Origin: Parabacteroides distasonis
Lineage (GTDB): Bacteria; Bacteroidota; Bacteroidia; Bacteroidales; Tannerellaceae
Direction of reading: 5' to 3'
Assembly: GCA_021531775.1 (NCBI GenBank)
Contig: JAFBIU010000002.1
Coordinates: 154,988 to 218,987, forward strand
DNA length: 64,000 nucleotides
This document shows positions 45,056 through 54,148 of this stretch, one piece after another. Numbering within the stretch: position 1 is the stretch's first letter; the number at the start of each line of letters is the position of its first letter. The position numbers and the translations under genes were made by a program. The notes under the pieces were generated by a model. That model was given only the letters and a program-made list of their open reading frames with translations, was not told the DNA's origin and searched no databases.

Positions 45056-46285
45056 ATGAAACTATTGCTGATTTGCGATCTCTTTCCACCGGCTTTCGGG
45101 CCCCGGATGGGTTACCTCTGTAAATATCTTCAACAAACCAATTGGCATCCGACTGTCTTGACAGAACAAATTTCCGATCAGACCTTTGCCATGTTGACAG
45201 GCTATGCACCGGTTACTTACGTTGATTTCTATCCAGCCAAACAGCCTTGGATGCGCCAGTTTCAATGGTTGGGTACTTTCCTATATGGTTCGAAAGAGAC
45301 CAAAATGTATCAAGCAGCCCAGCGATTGATCAGCCAACAGCGGTTTGACCTGATTCTCTGCAGCAGTTACCGGACATTTCCCCTACAATCGGCAGCCCGC
45401 TTGGCACGGGAGCTCGGCATTCCACTGATAGTCGATCTGCGTGACATCGTGGAGCAATACACCGGTACGGAATACATTGCCCGTCCCCTCCCGCATGTCG
45501 GAGGACTCGAAAAGATCATAGCCAAACGTTTCAAGGAGAAGAGCATAGCCGTACGGAATGAGGTCTTGCAGCAGGCGTCAGCAGTGACAACCGTCTCGCC
45601 ATGGCATGTCGAAACCCTACGGGCTTACAATCCCCATACATACCTCATCTATAATGGGTTTGATCCGGAGCTGTTCCAACCGGAAATCCGCCAAACAGAT
45701 CGGTTTATCATCACCTATACCGGGCGATTGCTCAGTACGGCCATGCGTGATCCGAGTCTGCTGTTCGAAGCCCTCCGTTGCCTACGGGAAACAGCCGGTT
45801 GGACTCCTCGGCAGTGTGGTGTGCAGTGGTATGTCGATCCTGAATCGGAACGAATCATCCGAGGAGAAGCCGAAAAAGCCGGGGTTGCAGATTTCATGAT
45901 ATACCCGGGATATGTGCCTGCCCAAGAGATTCCAGCCATCTTGAACAACAGTTCGATCCTGCTTTTACTGACGAACCGCTCCACCGGAACGGGTCCCAAA
46001 GGGATCATGACTACCAAATTCTTCGAGTCGTTGGCTACGGGTCGGCCGATCCTCTGTGTGCGCAGTGATGAGGGGTGTCTGGAGGCAGCTCTCCAGGAGA
46101 CCCAAGCGGGACTGGCCGGACGGGATGTCGCGACGGTTTGTCAATTCCTGTTAGAGAAATGGGAAGAATGGAAAACAAAGGGATTTACCACGTCCAACAC
46201 GCGGAAAGAGAGGCTCTACCGCTATTCCCGAAAAGGGCAAGCTGCCCAATTTGTCGAACTGTTTGATAAGGTCTGTCACCCATGA
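45056..46285 (+). CDS. Glycosyltransferase family 4 protein
   Basis: A 409-residue GT-B fold enzyme. The N-terminus (LLLICDLFPPAFGPRMGYLCKYL) binds the acceptor; the C-terminal part has FIITYTGRLL, YPGYVPAQEIPAILNNSSILLLLT and FFESLATGRPILCV, the nucleotide-sugar region with its conserved Glu. It is cytoplasmic and likely acts on a lipid-linked or surface glycan. The sugar is not predictable. It overlaps the next glycosyltransferase gene by 4 nt. Confidence 0.9.
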   Translation: MKLLLICDLFPPAFGPRMGYLCKYLQQTNWHPTVLTEQISDQTFAMLTGYAPVTYVDFYPAKQPWMRQFQWLGTFLYGSKETKMYQAAQRLISQQRFDLILCSSYRTFPLQSAARLARELGIPLIVDLRDIVEQYTGTEYIARPLPHVGGLEKIIAKRFKEKSIAVRNEVLQQASAVTTVSPWHVETLRAYNPHTYLIYNGFDPELFQPEIRQTDRFIITYTGRLLSTAMRDPSLLFEALRCLRETAGWTPRQCGVQWYVDPESERIIRGEAEKAGVADFMIYPGYVPAQEIPAILNNSSILLLLTNRSTGTGPKGIMTTKFFESLATGRPILCVRSDEGCLEAALQETQAGLAGRDVATVCQFLLEKWEEWKTKGFTTSNTRKERLYRYSRKGQAAQFVELFDKVCHP

Positions 46286-47169
46286 TGCAGTTGTCCATTC
46301 TGATTCCTACCTACAACCAGTCCTGCATTGCGTTGGTCCAACGCCTGTTGGAAGAGATCCATCAACTATCGATTTCTGTTGAGATTCGGATAGCTGACGA
46401 CCTCTCACGTCCGGAAATCCAATCGATCAACCAGGTGATGGCCACCTGGCCACACTGCCACTACCACTCCACCACGGAAAATGTGGGACCGGCACGCATC
46501 CGGAATCGCTTGGCAGCGGAAGCGACAGGGGCCTATCTGCTATTCTTAGATGCCGACACCCTACCCGTCTCCCCCCATTTCATCCAATCCTATTGGGAGG
46601 AACGGTTGCCCCAGGGGGTTGTTTGCGGAGGATTCTGTTACCAACGGCAGAAACCCGCCAGCCAATGCGTCTTGCGTTATCAATATGGGATTCAGGTAGA
46701 AGAAAAAAAGGCTGCAGAACGACAACTGCAACCCTATGCGCGTTTCATCGGTATGAGTTTCCTGATCGACCGAACCAGTTTCCAACAGGTCCGTTTCGAC
46801 GAGACCCTCCATTTTGGCTATGAGGATGCCCATTTCGGCCTCCGCCTGCAACAACAGGGAATTTCCATCCGGCACATCGACAACCCGGTCTATCATCTCA
46901 ACATGGACAGCTCGACCGACTACTTGGGCAAGATCCGTCGATCCATCCAGAACGTGGCCCGACACCGGGAGAAACTGACATCGTGTGTCCGCCTGCTCCA
47001 ATGGCATGCCCAGATCCGGCAGTGGCATGGAGAGGCCTGCGTGGCTCATCTCTTCCGCCTGGTTCGTCCCCTACTGGAACGACAATTGACCAGTGCCCAT
47101 CCCTGGTTGCCCCTCTTTGCCGCCTACAAACTGGGCTATTTATGCCTGATCAGTCGGGATCCCCAGTGA
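46282..47169 (+). CDS. Glycosyltransferase family 2 protein
   Basis: A 295-residue GT-A fold enzyme. Seen: LSILIPTYNQ at the N-terminus, IRIADDLSRPE, ENVGPARIRNRLAAEATGAYLLFLDADTLPV with the DxD metal motif, and FGYEDAHFGLRLQQQG near the base. It is translationally coupled to the family 4 gene (ATGA overlap), so both probably build the same glycan. The 3' end overlaps the convergent folK gene by 30 nt. Confidence 0.92.
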   Translation: MMQLSILIPTYNQSCIALVQRLLEEIHQLSISVEIRIADDLSRPEIQSINQVMATWPHCHYHSTTENVGPARIRNRLAAEATGAYLLFLDADTLPVSPHFIQSYWEERLPQGVVCGGFCYQRQKPASQCVLRYQYGIQVEEKKAAERQLQPYARFIGMSFLIDRTSFQQVRFDETLHFGYEDAHFGLRLQQQGISIRHIDNPVYHLNMDSSTDYLGKIRRSIQNVARHREKLTSCVRLLQWHAQIRQWHGEACVAHLFRLVRPLLERQLTSAHPWLPLFAAYKLGYLCLISRDPQ

Positions 47170-47556
47170 AGCTAATCCCGAGCGGACATAGGGCCGTTGC
47201 AGATCGGCCGGTTTCAAAATCCGATCATTCCATTGCAACAGGTCCAGATCAATCATGACCACACCCGCCGCTTTTTGCTCTGAACGACGTCCCAATTGAC
47301 GTTCGATGGACTTCAAACAGGCCTGAATCTCCTCAGGACGTTCACAGACCCAGCCTTCTGCTACTCGATTGAGAAAGGAACCTACCGATTGTGGATAGTT
47401 CAGTGCCTCCATCCAGATGGCTTCGGAAAAGCGCAGGGTGTGAAAACGAGCCTGCAGCAACTGCATAGCCAACTGCATGTGCTGTTCAGCCTGCCAATTC
47501 GACCCCAAACTGAGAAGTATTCGGTTCCTAACCTCATTGCTCTGTTCTTGATGCAT
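47140..47556 (-). CDS. folK: 2-amino-4-hydroxy-6-hydroxymethyldihydropteridine pyrophosphokinase (HPPK)
   Basis: Folate pathway enzyme that transfers pyrophosphate from ATP to hydroxymethyl-dihydropterin; 138 residues, near family minimum. Seen: ILLSLGSNWQAEQHMQLA, SVGSFLNRVAEGW, IERQLGRRSEQK and VVMIDLDLLQWNDRIL, with the two conserved Asp. The usual LPHP near the C-terminus is not conserved (LQRPYVRSG), so the ending is atypical. A -7 box TATCTTTG on the minus strand is at 47577-47584. It converges on the glycosyltransferase gene. Confidence 0.85.
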   Translation of the reverse strand: MHQEQSNEVRNRILLSLGSNWQAEQHMQLAMQLLQARFHTLRFSEAIWMEALNYPQSVGSFLNRVAEGWVCERPEEIQACLKSIERQLGRRSEQKAAGVVMIDLDLLQWNDRILKPADLQRPYVRSGLASLGIPTDQA

Positions 47557-47606
47557 ATCTTTGCTGTTTTGGTGGGCAAAGATAGTGCAAGATAGGGATT
47601 CCTCCT

Positions 47607-47670
47607 AAAAAAACAGCATCTGTCTCTCCTCAGTCCTATCGTAATGTTCATTACCAAGACAGATGCTGTT
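47607..47670 (-). terminator. Terminator of the fimbrillin-like lipoprotein gene
   Basis: A 14-bp perfect stem AGACAGATGCTGTT-type (47657-47670 with 47612-47625) followed on the minus strand by a T-run. The loop contains its own hairpin GTAAT/ATTAC (47641-47654). It ends transcription 22 nt after the gene and before folK. Confidence 0.85.
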
Positions 47671-47691
47671 CTCCCAAGCCTCTTCGGCTGA

Positions 47692-48648
47692 TTATGAGCC
47701 CTGCTGGTTATCGCCACTCATATCGACATCGGCATCTGTTGCCTCCTCCCATTCATCTTGGGTCACCGAAGGTTTCATGGAGGAGTGTGCCGTCTGCCAA
47801 TTGGTCTGATAGTTGGTCTGCCGACCGGCCGTGCTCAGGTGTGTAGTCGAAGTTTTGAAGGTCAGGGTCTCCTGTGCATTGGTAGCAATGATCTCGATCG
47901 GCATACTCAACGCATTCGATAGGGTGGGATAAATCAGCGTAGTGGGCATCGACCAGTCATACGAGCCATCCGCATTGACCTCTGTAGCCTTTGTCAAGGT
48001 ATAGGTCTGGGAGATCGTTCCACTCGCCAGAATGGTGCCATTAAACAGGAACCTGTTACCCTGCTGCGGCAAGGTAATTCGGATAGACTGGCAATCAGCC
48101 TCCACATTCCGGACCGTAAACGAGGCTTTGGCCATGATCGGCTTGGCAACAATCGAACAGGTATAACTCTTCTGACCACTGTTGATGCTCAGCTGAGTTG
48201 AACCCAGATACATTTCCTGACTAGCCGGAATCGGCAGTTCGTCTTCCATCGTAATCGGCCCATTCTTCAACGAAGGGAACTCGCCCGCATACCAACCGAT
48301 CACACAACAAATGGTATAGGTACCCGTCTCTTTGATACCTGAAAATTTGAGGGACATGGATTCAGAGACATAATTACCTCCATTCTGGAGGCACTCTCCC
48401 TCACTATCAAAGATATAGAACATAAAGAGAGGTGTCCCAGCCCGCGTAGCAAGCGTAGTCCACACATCTTCCGCCACAGCATCCGCTGTGATCATAAACC
48501 CATCTTCCTGAACAGTCTCGGTTTCAGTCTCTTCATCCAAGAGGGTTTCGGTCTTAGCACAACTGGAAAGGATCCATCCTCCCAGCATCAAAAGCAAGGA
48601 TAGGCCCATCTGACGTACCTTGCAACAATTTAAACAACAAAAACTCAT
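47692..48648 (-). CDS. Fimbrillin/Mfa2-like lipoprotein
   Basis: A 318-residue lipoprotein with lipobox LSSC (Cys30) and an acidic stretch after it. The start at 48648 gives a Cys-rich n-region; MGLSLLL at 48609 is an alternative with a more ordinary signal peptide. The body is beta-rich with FMFYIFDSEGECL and GIKETGTYTICCVIGWYAG, which recalls FimB/Mfa2-type fimbrial anchor or tip lipoproteins of Bacteroidales. The match is at the level of pattern, not clear motif. It stands alone with its own terminator. Confidence 0.55.
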   Translation of the reverse strand: MSFCCLNCCKVRQMGLSLLLMLGGWILSSCAKTETLLDEETETETVQEDGFMITADAVAEDVWTTLATRAGTPLFMFYIFDSEGECLQNGGNYVSESMSLKFSGIKETGTYTICCVIGWYAGEFPSLKNGPITMEDELPIPASQEMYLGSTQLSINSGQKSYTCSIVAKPIMAKASFTVRNVEADCQSIRITLPQQGNRFLFNGTILASGTISQTYTLTKATEVNADGSYDWSMPTTLIYPTLSNALSMPIEIIATNAQETLTFKTSTTHLSTAGRQTNYQTNWQTAHSSMKPSVTQDEWEEATDADVDMSGDNQQGS

Positions 48649-48758
48649 AGTCTTCTGGTTTAAAAAAGGTTTTTATTATCTTACGATATCACTGAGTTCC
48701 AATCAGGCTCCACTCTCTCGCCATCAAACGAGATTCCCTTGTATCATCCTCCTCAGGG

Positions 48759-50693
48759 TCAATCCAGCACCTCGTATTTCGAATGCTGGCTCTTGTACTC
48801 CGGAACGATCTGTTTCATAGCTCGGACAATGGCCATATCATCGTACGTAAAGCTCAACTCATACAACTTCCGCTCTTGTTCCAGTGCATCCGCATAAGCA
48901 TATTCACGTACTGCTGCAATCTTGATCTTCGGATGGAAAGTAGGTTTGGTCACCTCTGCATCATTCAACATCTCCTCATAGAGTTTCTCACCATCGCGTA
49001 ACCCTGTGTAACGAATCTCCACATTCTTGGCACCACTCAACAAGATCATCCGACGAGCCAATTCGGCTATCTTCACCGGTTTGCCCATATCGAAGACGAA
49101 AATCTCACCTCCTTTTCCCATCGTGCCTGCCTCCAGAACCAACTTACAGGCCTCGGGAATCAACATGAAATAGCGAATGATATCCGGATGTGTCACCGTG
49201 ACAGGACCTCCCGCCTGGATCTGTTTCCGGAACAACGGAATGACCGAACCATTCGAGCCCAACACATTTCCGAAACGGGTGGTGATAAATTGAGTCACCG
49301 GTGTCTGTCCATCCACGGTCTGCAAGCCGGATGTACCATCCAAGATAGCCTTATTCAATGATTGACAATAGATCTCACAAATGCGTTTCGAACAACCCAT
49401 CACATTCGTCGGGTTGACCGCCTTATCCGTCGAGATCATCACAAATTTCTTCGTCCCATATTTGACAGCCAAATCGGCCACCACGCGTGTACCATAGATA
49501 TTATTCTGTACCGCCATACTGGGATTATCCTCCATCATCGGCACATGTTTGTAGGCCGCAGCATGGAACACGTAATCGGGACGATTATCCCGAAAGATCT
49601 GTTCCATGTAGGTTTCATTACTGATACTGGCTACGATGGTCTTAGACGGAACGTCCGGGAATTTCTGCTGCATCAACAGGCGCACATCATGCATCGGTGT
49701 CTCGGCCTGATCGATCAGAATCATTTCGGACGGATGATAAATGGCAATCTGACGTACCATCTCACTACCGATACTACCGGCAGCACCTGTGATCAAGATC
49801 TTCTTACCTTCCAGCAGCTTACCAACAGCATCCATATCTACATGGATCTCATCACGCGGCAACAAATCTTCGATCTCCACCTCTTTCAATTGAGAGATAC
49901 CCACATCGGACCGTCCATCCCATTCGACAGCTGTCGGCATCATGAATATATGGATACCGGCTTCGGAAAGTTGATTGATCAACCGGTCTTTATTCCGGAA
50001 CACGGTACTCTGATGCGGAGAGACCAACAGTACACTTGCCTCCTTTTCGTGCATCCGCTCTACCAAGGAATCGTCATCGGGAAACACCTTCACCCCCATC
50101 AACAGGTGATGTTGCATCTCCGGTTCATGACTCACAAAACCGGCCAAGCGATAAGGAGCTAAATCCTCATTCCGCAGGCTCTTGGCCAAAGCGATTCCCC
50201 CTTGACGAACACCATAGATAAACACCCGTTTGGCAAAACGGGTATGATAGGTCAGGTCATAGATATATTTGACCACCACACGCACCGACCACATCAAGGT
50301 CGTTGCCAAGATGAATGTAAAGAACAGGTCACGAATCCGGATATAAACCAGCCATTCATTCGTCGGAATAGCCAAGCGGGCGATGATGATACAACCCGTC
50401 CCCAACAACATCGCAAACGCCAATCGCTGCAAATCAACAAAAGAGGAGTAACGAATAATACCCGAATAGGTACGGAAGATCCAGAAACCCAACAAATAGA
50501 AGATTCCATACAGGGCATACGTACCCATCAACGGCCAAAACTGCCCCAAGGTACTGTACAGACCGATATTCAATATATGAACAATCAACCCAGAAAGAAA
50601 AACGATAACGCAATCCAATGCCAAAATCCCCCAATAGGGCAATGCTCTACGGGAAAAGTACCATCGAGATATACGCGAAATGTAAGATGTCAT
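48759..50693 (-). CDS. Polysaccharide NDP-sugar epimerase/dehydratase (CapD/FlaA1-like)
   Basis: A 644-residue membrane protein of the WbpM/CapD group, usually UDP-GlcNAc 4,6-dehydratases. Four N-terminal membrane helices (about 20-130) are followed by a first Rossmann domain (RVFIYGVRQGGIALAKSL) and the catalytic SDR domain: KILITGAAGSIGSEMVRQ, FHAAAYKHVPMMEDNP, MISTDKAVNPTNVMG, where the usual Tyr-xxx-Lys becomes Met-xxx-Lys (MGCSKR) as is normal for this group, and TRFGNVLGSNGSVIPLF. A -7 box TAACTTTG on the minus strand lies at 50733-50740 with a TTTG 17 bp before it. Confidence 0.94.
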   Translation of the reverse strand: MTSYISRISRWYFSRRALPYWGILALDCVIVFLSGLIVHILNIGLYSTLGQFWPLMGTYALYGIFYLLGFWIFRTYSGIIRYSSFVDLQRLAFAMLLGTGCIIIARLAIPTNEWLVYIRIRDLFFTFILATTLMWSVRVVVKYIYDLTYHTRFAKRVFIYGVRQGGIALAKSLRNEDLAPYRLAGFVSHEPEMQHHLLMGVKVFPDDDSLVERMHEKEASVLLVSPHQSTVFRNKDRLINQLSEAGIHIFMMPTAVEWDGRSDVGISQLKEVEIEDLLPRDEIHVDMDAVGKLLEGKKILITGAAGSIGSEMVRQIAIYHPSEMILIDQAETPMHDVRLLMQQKFPDVPSKTIVASISNETYMEQIFRDNRPDYVFHAAAYKHVPMMEDNPSMAVQNNIYGTRVVADLAVKYGTKKFVMISTDKAVNPTNVMGCSKRICEIYCQSLNKAILDGTSGLQTVDGQTPVTQFITTRFGNVLGSNGSVIPLFRKQIQAGGPVTVTHPDIIRYFMLIPEACKLVLEAGTMGKGGEIFVFDMGKPVKIAELARRMILLSGAKNVEIRYTGLRDGEKLYEEMLNDAEVTKPTFHPKIKIAAVREYAYADALEQERKLYELSFTYDDMAIVRAMKQIVPEYKSQHSKYEVLD

Positions 50694-50808
50694 GATAAAA
50701 CCCCTTAATTAGTTAATACTCGTTTTATTCTGCAAAGTTAAGGATGTTTTTTTAATTCAAAAGTCGATGGCTGCCAAATTCTATTCATTCGATGGCTAAA
50801 AATAAGAA

Positions 50809-50843
50809 AAAAGGGCAAAACAGCTGTGCTATTTCACCCTTTT
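50809..50843 (-). terminator. Rho-independent terminator after fabD
   Basis: On the minus strand a 15-bp stem (AAAAGGG... pairing with ...CCCTTTT, including three G-U pairs) with a 5-nt loop, followed by TT and ongoing T/A-rich sequence. It lies 33 nt after the fabD stop. Confidence 0.85.
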
Positions 50844-50875
50844 CCATGCTACCTATACCTTAATATATACAGGTA

Positions 50876-51757
50876 TTATTGACGACCTTCTACTGTCACA
50901 CCTTTGGCAATCTTGGCAACCAATCCCTGAAGCACCTTACCCGGTCCTAACTCAATGAAATGATCGGCACCATCAGCCACCATGTGCTGCACGCTCTGTG
51001 TCCAACGAACAGGAGCTGTCAACTGGGCAATCAGATTCGTCTTGATCACCTCCGGATCCTGCTCACCCTGCGTACTGACATTCTGGTAAACCGGACAAAT
51101 CGGAGCATGGAACGTTGTCGATTCGATCGCAGCGGCCAATTCGGCACGGGCCGGTTCCATCAACGGAGAATGGAACGCACCACCCACCTTCAACTTCAGG
51201 GCACGTTTGGCACCAGCAGCCAACAGTTGCTGACAAGCAGCATCCACACCCGGAACGGTTCCGGAAATAACCACCTGTCCCGGACAGTTGTAGTTGGCAC
51301 AAACTACCACTTCATCGGCAACACCGGCACACACTTCCTCCACCTTCTCGTCCGGCAAAGCCAAGACAGCCGCCATCGTTGATGGAGTCATCTCACAAGC
51401 CTTCTGCATAGCCATCGCACGCTTGGAAACCAATATCAAGCCATCTTCGAACGACAAAGCACCAGCCGCTACCAAAGCAGAGAACTCACCCAACGAGTGT
51501 CCAGCCACCATATCCGGCTGAAAATCTGCGCCCAATGTCTTTGCCAAGACAACTGAATGCAGGAAAACGGCAGGCTGTGTCACTTTCGTCTGCTTCAAAT
51601 CCTCATCCGTTCCGGCAAACATGATGTCCGTAATACGGAATCCCAAAATCTCATTTGCCTGCTCGAACAACTCCTTTGCCAGCGAATTGGTATCATACAG
51701 TTCCTTACCCATTCCTACAAACTGTGCTCCTTGACCCGGAAATACATAAGCTTTCAT
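50876..51757 (-). CDS. fabD: Malonyl-CoA:ACP transacylase
   Basis: Loads malonyl groups onto acyl carrier protein for fatty acid synthesis; 293 residues. The nucleophile motif VAGHSLGEFSALVAAGAL, the N-terminal FPGQGAQFVGMG, the active-site His in GAFHSPLMEPA and FIELGPGKVLQGL are all present. It is monocistronic between a terminator and a -7 box TAACTTTG on the minus strand (51798-51805), divergent from tatA. Confidence 0.97.
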   Translation of the reverse strand: MKAYVFPGQGAQFVGMGKELYDTNSLAKELFEQANEILGFRITDIMFAGTDEDLKQTKVTQPAVFLHSVVLAKTLGADFQPDMVAGHSLGEFSALVAAGALSFEDGLILVSKRAMAMQKACEMTPSTMAAVLALPDEKVEEVCAGVADEVVVCANYNCPGQVVISGTVPGVDAACQQLLAAGAKRALKLKVGGAFHSPLMEPARAELAAAIESTTFHAPICPVYQNVSTQGEQDPEVIKTNLIAQLTAPVRWTQSVQHMVADGADHFIELGPGKVLQGLVAKIAKGVTVEGRQ

Positions 51758-51845
51758 CTTTCTAACCTTTTTCTAATTTCACTTTTTTAATACGGTGCAA
51801 AGTTAATAAAATTGGAATAATGTGACGACTATTCATTTCAAATAG

Positions 51846-51853
51846 TATCTTTG
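51846..51853 (+). promoter_or_regulatory. -7 element of the tatAC operon
   Basis: TATCTTTG, 47 bp before the tatA start, in the 142-bp divergent region shared with fabD. No clear -33 box is seen. Confidence 0.45.
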
Positions 51854-51899
51854 TCCTGTCAAATGACGTTATTGTATCATTTAAAATTACACAAACAAA

Positions 51900-52097
51900 A
51901 TGGACTTACTATTTTTAGGAAACTTGGGAACCGGCGAAATCATCATCATCGCCATGGTTGTTTTATTACTCTTTGGAGGCAAGAAGATCCCCGAATTGAT
52001 GCGTGGCATCGGCAAGGGTGTGAAGAATTTCAAAGATGGTGTAAAAGGGATTGAAGACGATATCAAGATAGACGATACTACGGACACTGCAAAATAA
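51900..52097 (+). CDS. tatA: Twin-arginine translocase subunit TatA
   Basis: A 65-residue protein with one short N-terminal helix ([12 protein letters not shown]), the [23 protein letters not shown] amphipathic stretch (hinge FGG then KKIPEL), and a polar tail. It polymerises into the pore-like part of the Tat translocon for folded proteins. tatC starts 5 nt after the stop. No separate tatB was found, so this may be a dual TatA/TatB as in minimal Tat systems. Confidence 0.96.
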   Translation: MDLLFLGNLGTGEIIIIAMVVLLLFGGKKIPELMRGIGKGVKNFKDGVKGIEDDIKIDDTTDTAK

Positions 52098-52102
52098 GGA
52101 CG

Positions 52103-52915
52103 ATGGAACAGGAAGAAATGTCATTCTGGGACCACCTGGAAGAACTTCGTTGGACCTTATTCCGATCGGTACTTGCGCTCTTCATCTTCGCTATCGGAGG
52201 CTTTGCCATCATGCCTTGGCTCTTCGACAACGTGGTGATGGCACCCTGTTCATCCGATTTTATCCTCTATCGCGAGTTGTGCAAGATCAGTAGCTACTTC
52301 TCGTTCTTACCCGATTTCTGCAACGATGATTTTCATGTAAACATCGTCAACATCAAGCTGGCCTCCCAGTTTTTCACACACATGACAACCTCTTTCTGGT
52401 TTGCCTTGTTGTTGGCTTTCCCCTATCTGATGTGGGAAATCTGGAAATTTGTCAGTCCGGCTTTGTACGAGAACGAAAAAAAGAGCGTACGGTGGGTATT
52501 CCTGTTCGGTACCGTGATGTTTTTCATCGGTTGTGCCGTAGGCTATTTCTTGGTCTTCCCGATGACCCTCCGGTTCTTGGCCACCTACGAATTGAGTGCG
52601 GCCATTACGGAACAGGTCTCGTTGGACTCTTACATGGATAATTTCCTGCTGTTGATCTTTGTCATGGGAATCGTGTTCGAGATGCCTCTGCTTTCGTGGC
52701 TCTTGTCGCAAGTAGGTGTATTGCATCGCTCGTTTTTCCACAAATATCGCCGACATGCCGTGGTAGGATTATTGGTTGCAGCCGCATTCATCACACCGAG
52801 TGGTGACCCATTCACGTTGAGTGTGGTATTCTTGCCACTCTACGGCCTGTATGAACTGAGTGCCTTCTTCGTCAAACCAGATGAGGATGAAGAGGACGAA
52901 GAGGATGAGGAATAA
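52103..52915 (+). CDS. tatC: Twin-arginine translocase subunit TatC
   Basis: Receptor for twin-arginine signal peptides, 270 residues, six predicted transmembrane helices. Seen: SFWDHLEELRWTLFRSV (family start), FPYLMWEIWKFVSPALYENEKK, FFIGCAVGYFLVFPMTLRFL and AAFITPSGDPFTLSVVFLPLYGLYELS. The first periplasmic loop carries an insertion with three Cys (CSSDF, LCKIS, FCNDD). The C-terminus is a strongly acidic tail (PDEDEEDEEDEE). It forms an operon with tatA. Confidence 0.97.
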   Translation: MEQEEMSFWDHLEELRWTLFRSVLALFIFAIGGFAIMPWLFDNVVMAPCSSDFILYRELCKISSYFSFLPDFCNDDFHVNIVNIKLASQFFTHMTTSFWFALLLAFPYLMWEIWKFVSPALYENEKKSVRWVFLFGTVMFFIGCAVGYFLVFPMTLRFLATYELSAAITEQVSLDSYMDNFLLLIFVMGIVFEMPLLSWLLSQVGVLHRSFFHKYRRHAVVGLLVAAAFITPSGDPFTLSVVFLPLYGLYELSAFFVKPDEDEEDEEDEE

Positions 52916-52939
52916 AATTCACAAGAATCCAATCCTATA

Positions 52940-52986
52940 AAAAAAGCATAAGGAGATCTGATACCAATGACTCCTTATGCTTTTTT
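52940..52986. terminator. Bidirectional terminator between tatC and the YitT gene
   Basis: A perfect 16-bp inverted repeat: A-run plus GCATAAGGAG (52940-52955) and CTCCTTATGC plus T-run (52971-52986). Both strands end with T-runs, serving the two convergent genes. Confidence 0.92.
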
Positions 52987-52990
52987 GGTG

Positions 52991-54004
52991 TTATTCCGGC
53001 TGAAGATCCGTAGCCGAGGGTAACGGTTTCCATCCCTCACCAAAAGTATCGTAGGCATCCGTGATCACCACAAAGGCATGCGGATCGACCAGCTTGATCT
53101 TCTGTTTCACGGACTGTACCTCTTTCCGGCTGACCACCAAAAAGAGCATCTCCTTCTCCTGACCTGTGTAGAGACCACTGCTTTTGATGCAGGTTGCTGT
53201 CCGATCCAGGTCTTTCAGGATGAAACGATGCAGTTCCGGCATGGGTTGTTGACTGATGACAAACATCAACTTGTCCTCCTTCGCTCCGTTCAAGACATAG
53301 GCCACCACCCGCGATGTCACAAAAATGGCAATCAAGGAATAAAACGAGAGATGCCAAGACTGGTTGGTCACCTGTCCCGCATCCTGCCCAATACCAAAAC
53401 CGATGACTAACAGACCGAAGAGTACAACCGTCGCATCCACCAGCAGAATACCCGTCGAGAAACGGATATGACAATACTTCTGCAGAATCATCCCAATGAT
53501 ATCGCTACCACCGGTCGTGGCTTCGTTGCGAACTACGATGCCACTTCCTATGCCAATCAAAACGGCACCGATGATGCAGGTCAACATCAGATGTTGCGTC
53601 ATGTCTATACAGCCACCCAGCAGTTGGGTCGGATCCAATGCCTCCAAGGCCGCTTGGGTCGGATAGACCCATTTCGACATCAAGTTCATAATGGCCGGGG
53701 TGATCAGGGCTGCCACCATCGTACGGACACCCAATTTGGCCCCTAACAACAGGGCGGAAAGAATCAATAGCGGAATGTCGAACATGTAGCCGAATGTGCC
53801 CACCTGAATAGAAGGAAACAAATTATGTAGCACGATGCTGGCACCATAAACACCTCCCGGTACGATGTTATAAGGGTTAATAAAAAAAACAAATCCAGCT
53901 GCCAGCACCGTGCTACCCGCAAAAATGCCGAACCACGAAAGCCACCATTGCCACTGTTTCAATACCTCCCATGATTGAGTCAACTTTTGCTTCTCTTGAT
54001 CCAT
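52991..54004 (-). CDS. YitT family membrane protein
   Basis: A 337-residue protein of the YitT/DUF161-DUF2179 family. About five to six transmembrane segments fill the first two thirds (GSTVLAAGFVFFINPYNIVPGGVYG, IGIGSGIVVRNEATTGGSDIIGMI are typical), then a soluble DUF2179 domain (IKSSGLYTGQEKEMLFLVVSRKEV, DPHAFVVITDAYDTFGEGW). Function unknown. It has its own promoter on the minus strand. Confidence 0.92.
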   Translation of the reverse strand: MDQEKQKLTQSWEVLKQWQWWLSWFGIFAGSTVLAAGFVFFINPYNIVPGGVYGASIVLHNLFPSIQVGTFGYMFDIPLLILSALLLGAKLGVRTMVAALITPAIMNLMSKWVYPTQAALEALDPTQLLGGCIDMTQHLMLTCIIGAVLIGIGSGIVVRNEATTGGSDIIGMILQKYCHIRFSTGILLVDATVVLFGLLVIGFGIGQDAGQVTNQSWHLSFYSLIAIFVTSRVVAYVLNGAKEDKLMFVISQQPMPELHRFILKDLDRTATCIKSSGLYTGQEKEMLFLVVSRKEVQSVKQKIKLVDPHAFVVITDAYDTFGEGWKPLPSATDLQPE

Positions 54005-54047
54005 AACTCATCCGTTTGAAAAATGATTAACGACATATTGACAGCTG

Positions 54048-54079
54048 CAAAACTACACTTTTCTAACGAGTCCACCAAA
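54048..54079 (-). promoter_or_regulatory. Promoter of the YitT gene
   Basis: On the minus strand -33 TTTG (54076-54079), 20 bp, -7 TAGTTTTG (54048-54055), a full match to the Bacteroidetes consensus, 44 bp before the ATG. Confidence 0.7.
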
Positions 54080-54148
54080 GAAATATGCCAATAATATGCA
54101 CCTATATGCAAAGTTTTTTTTCAAAGGAGAGGAGGAACGGATGATCCC

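Noticed and set aside
49362..50162. 266-residue plus-strand ORF rich in His and Arg
   Set aside because: Antisense to the CapD/FlaA1-like epimerase gene, whose motifs are complete.
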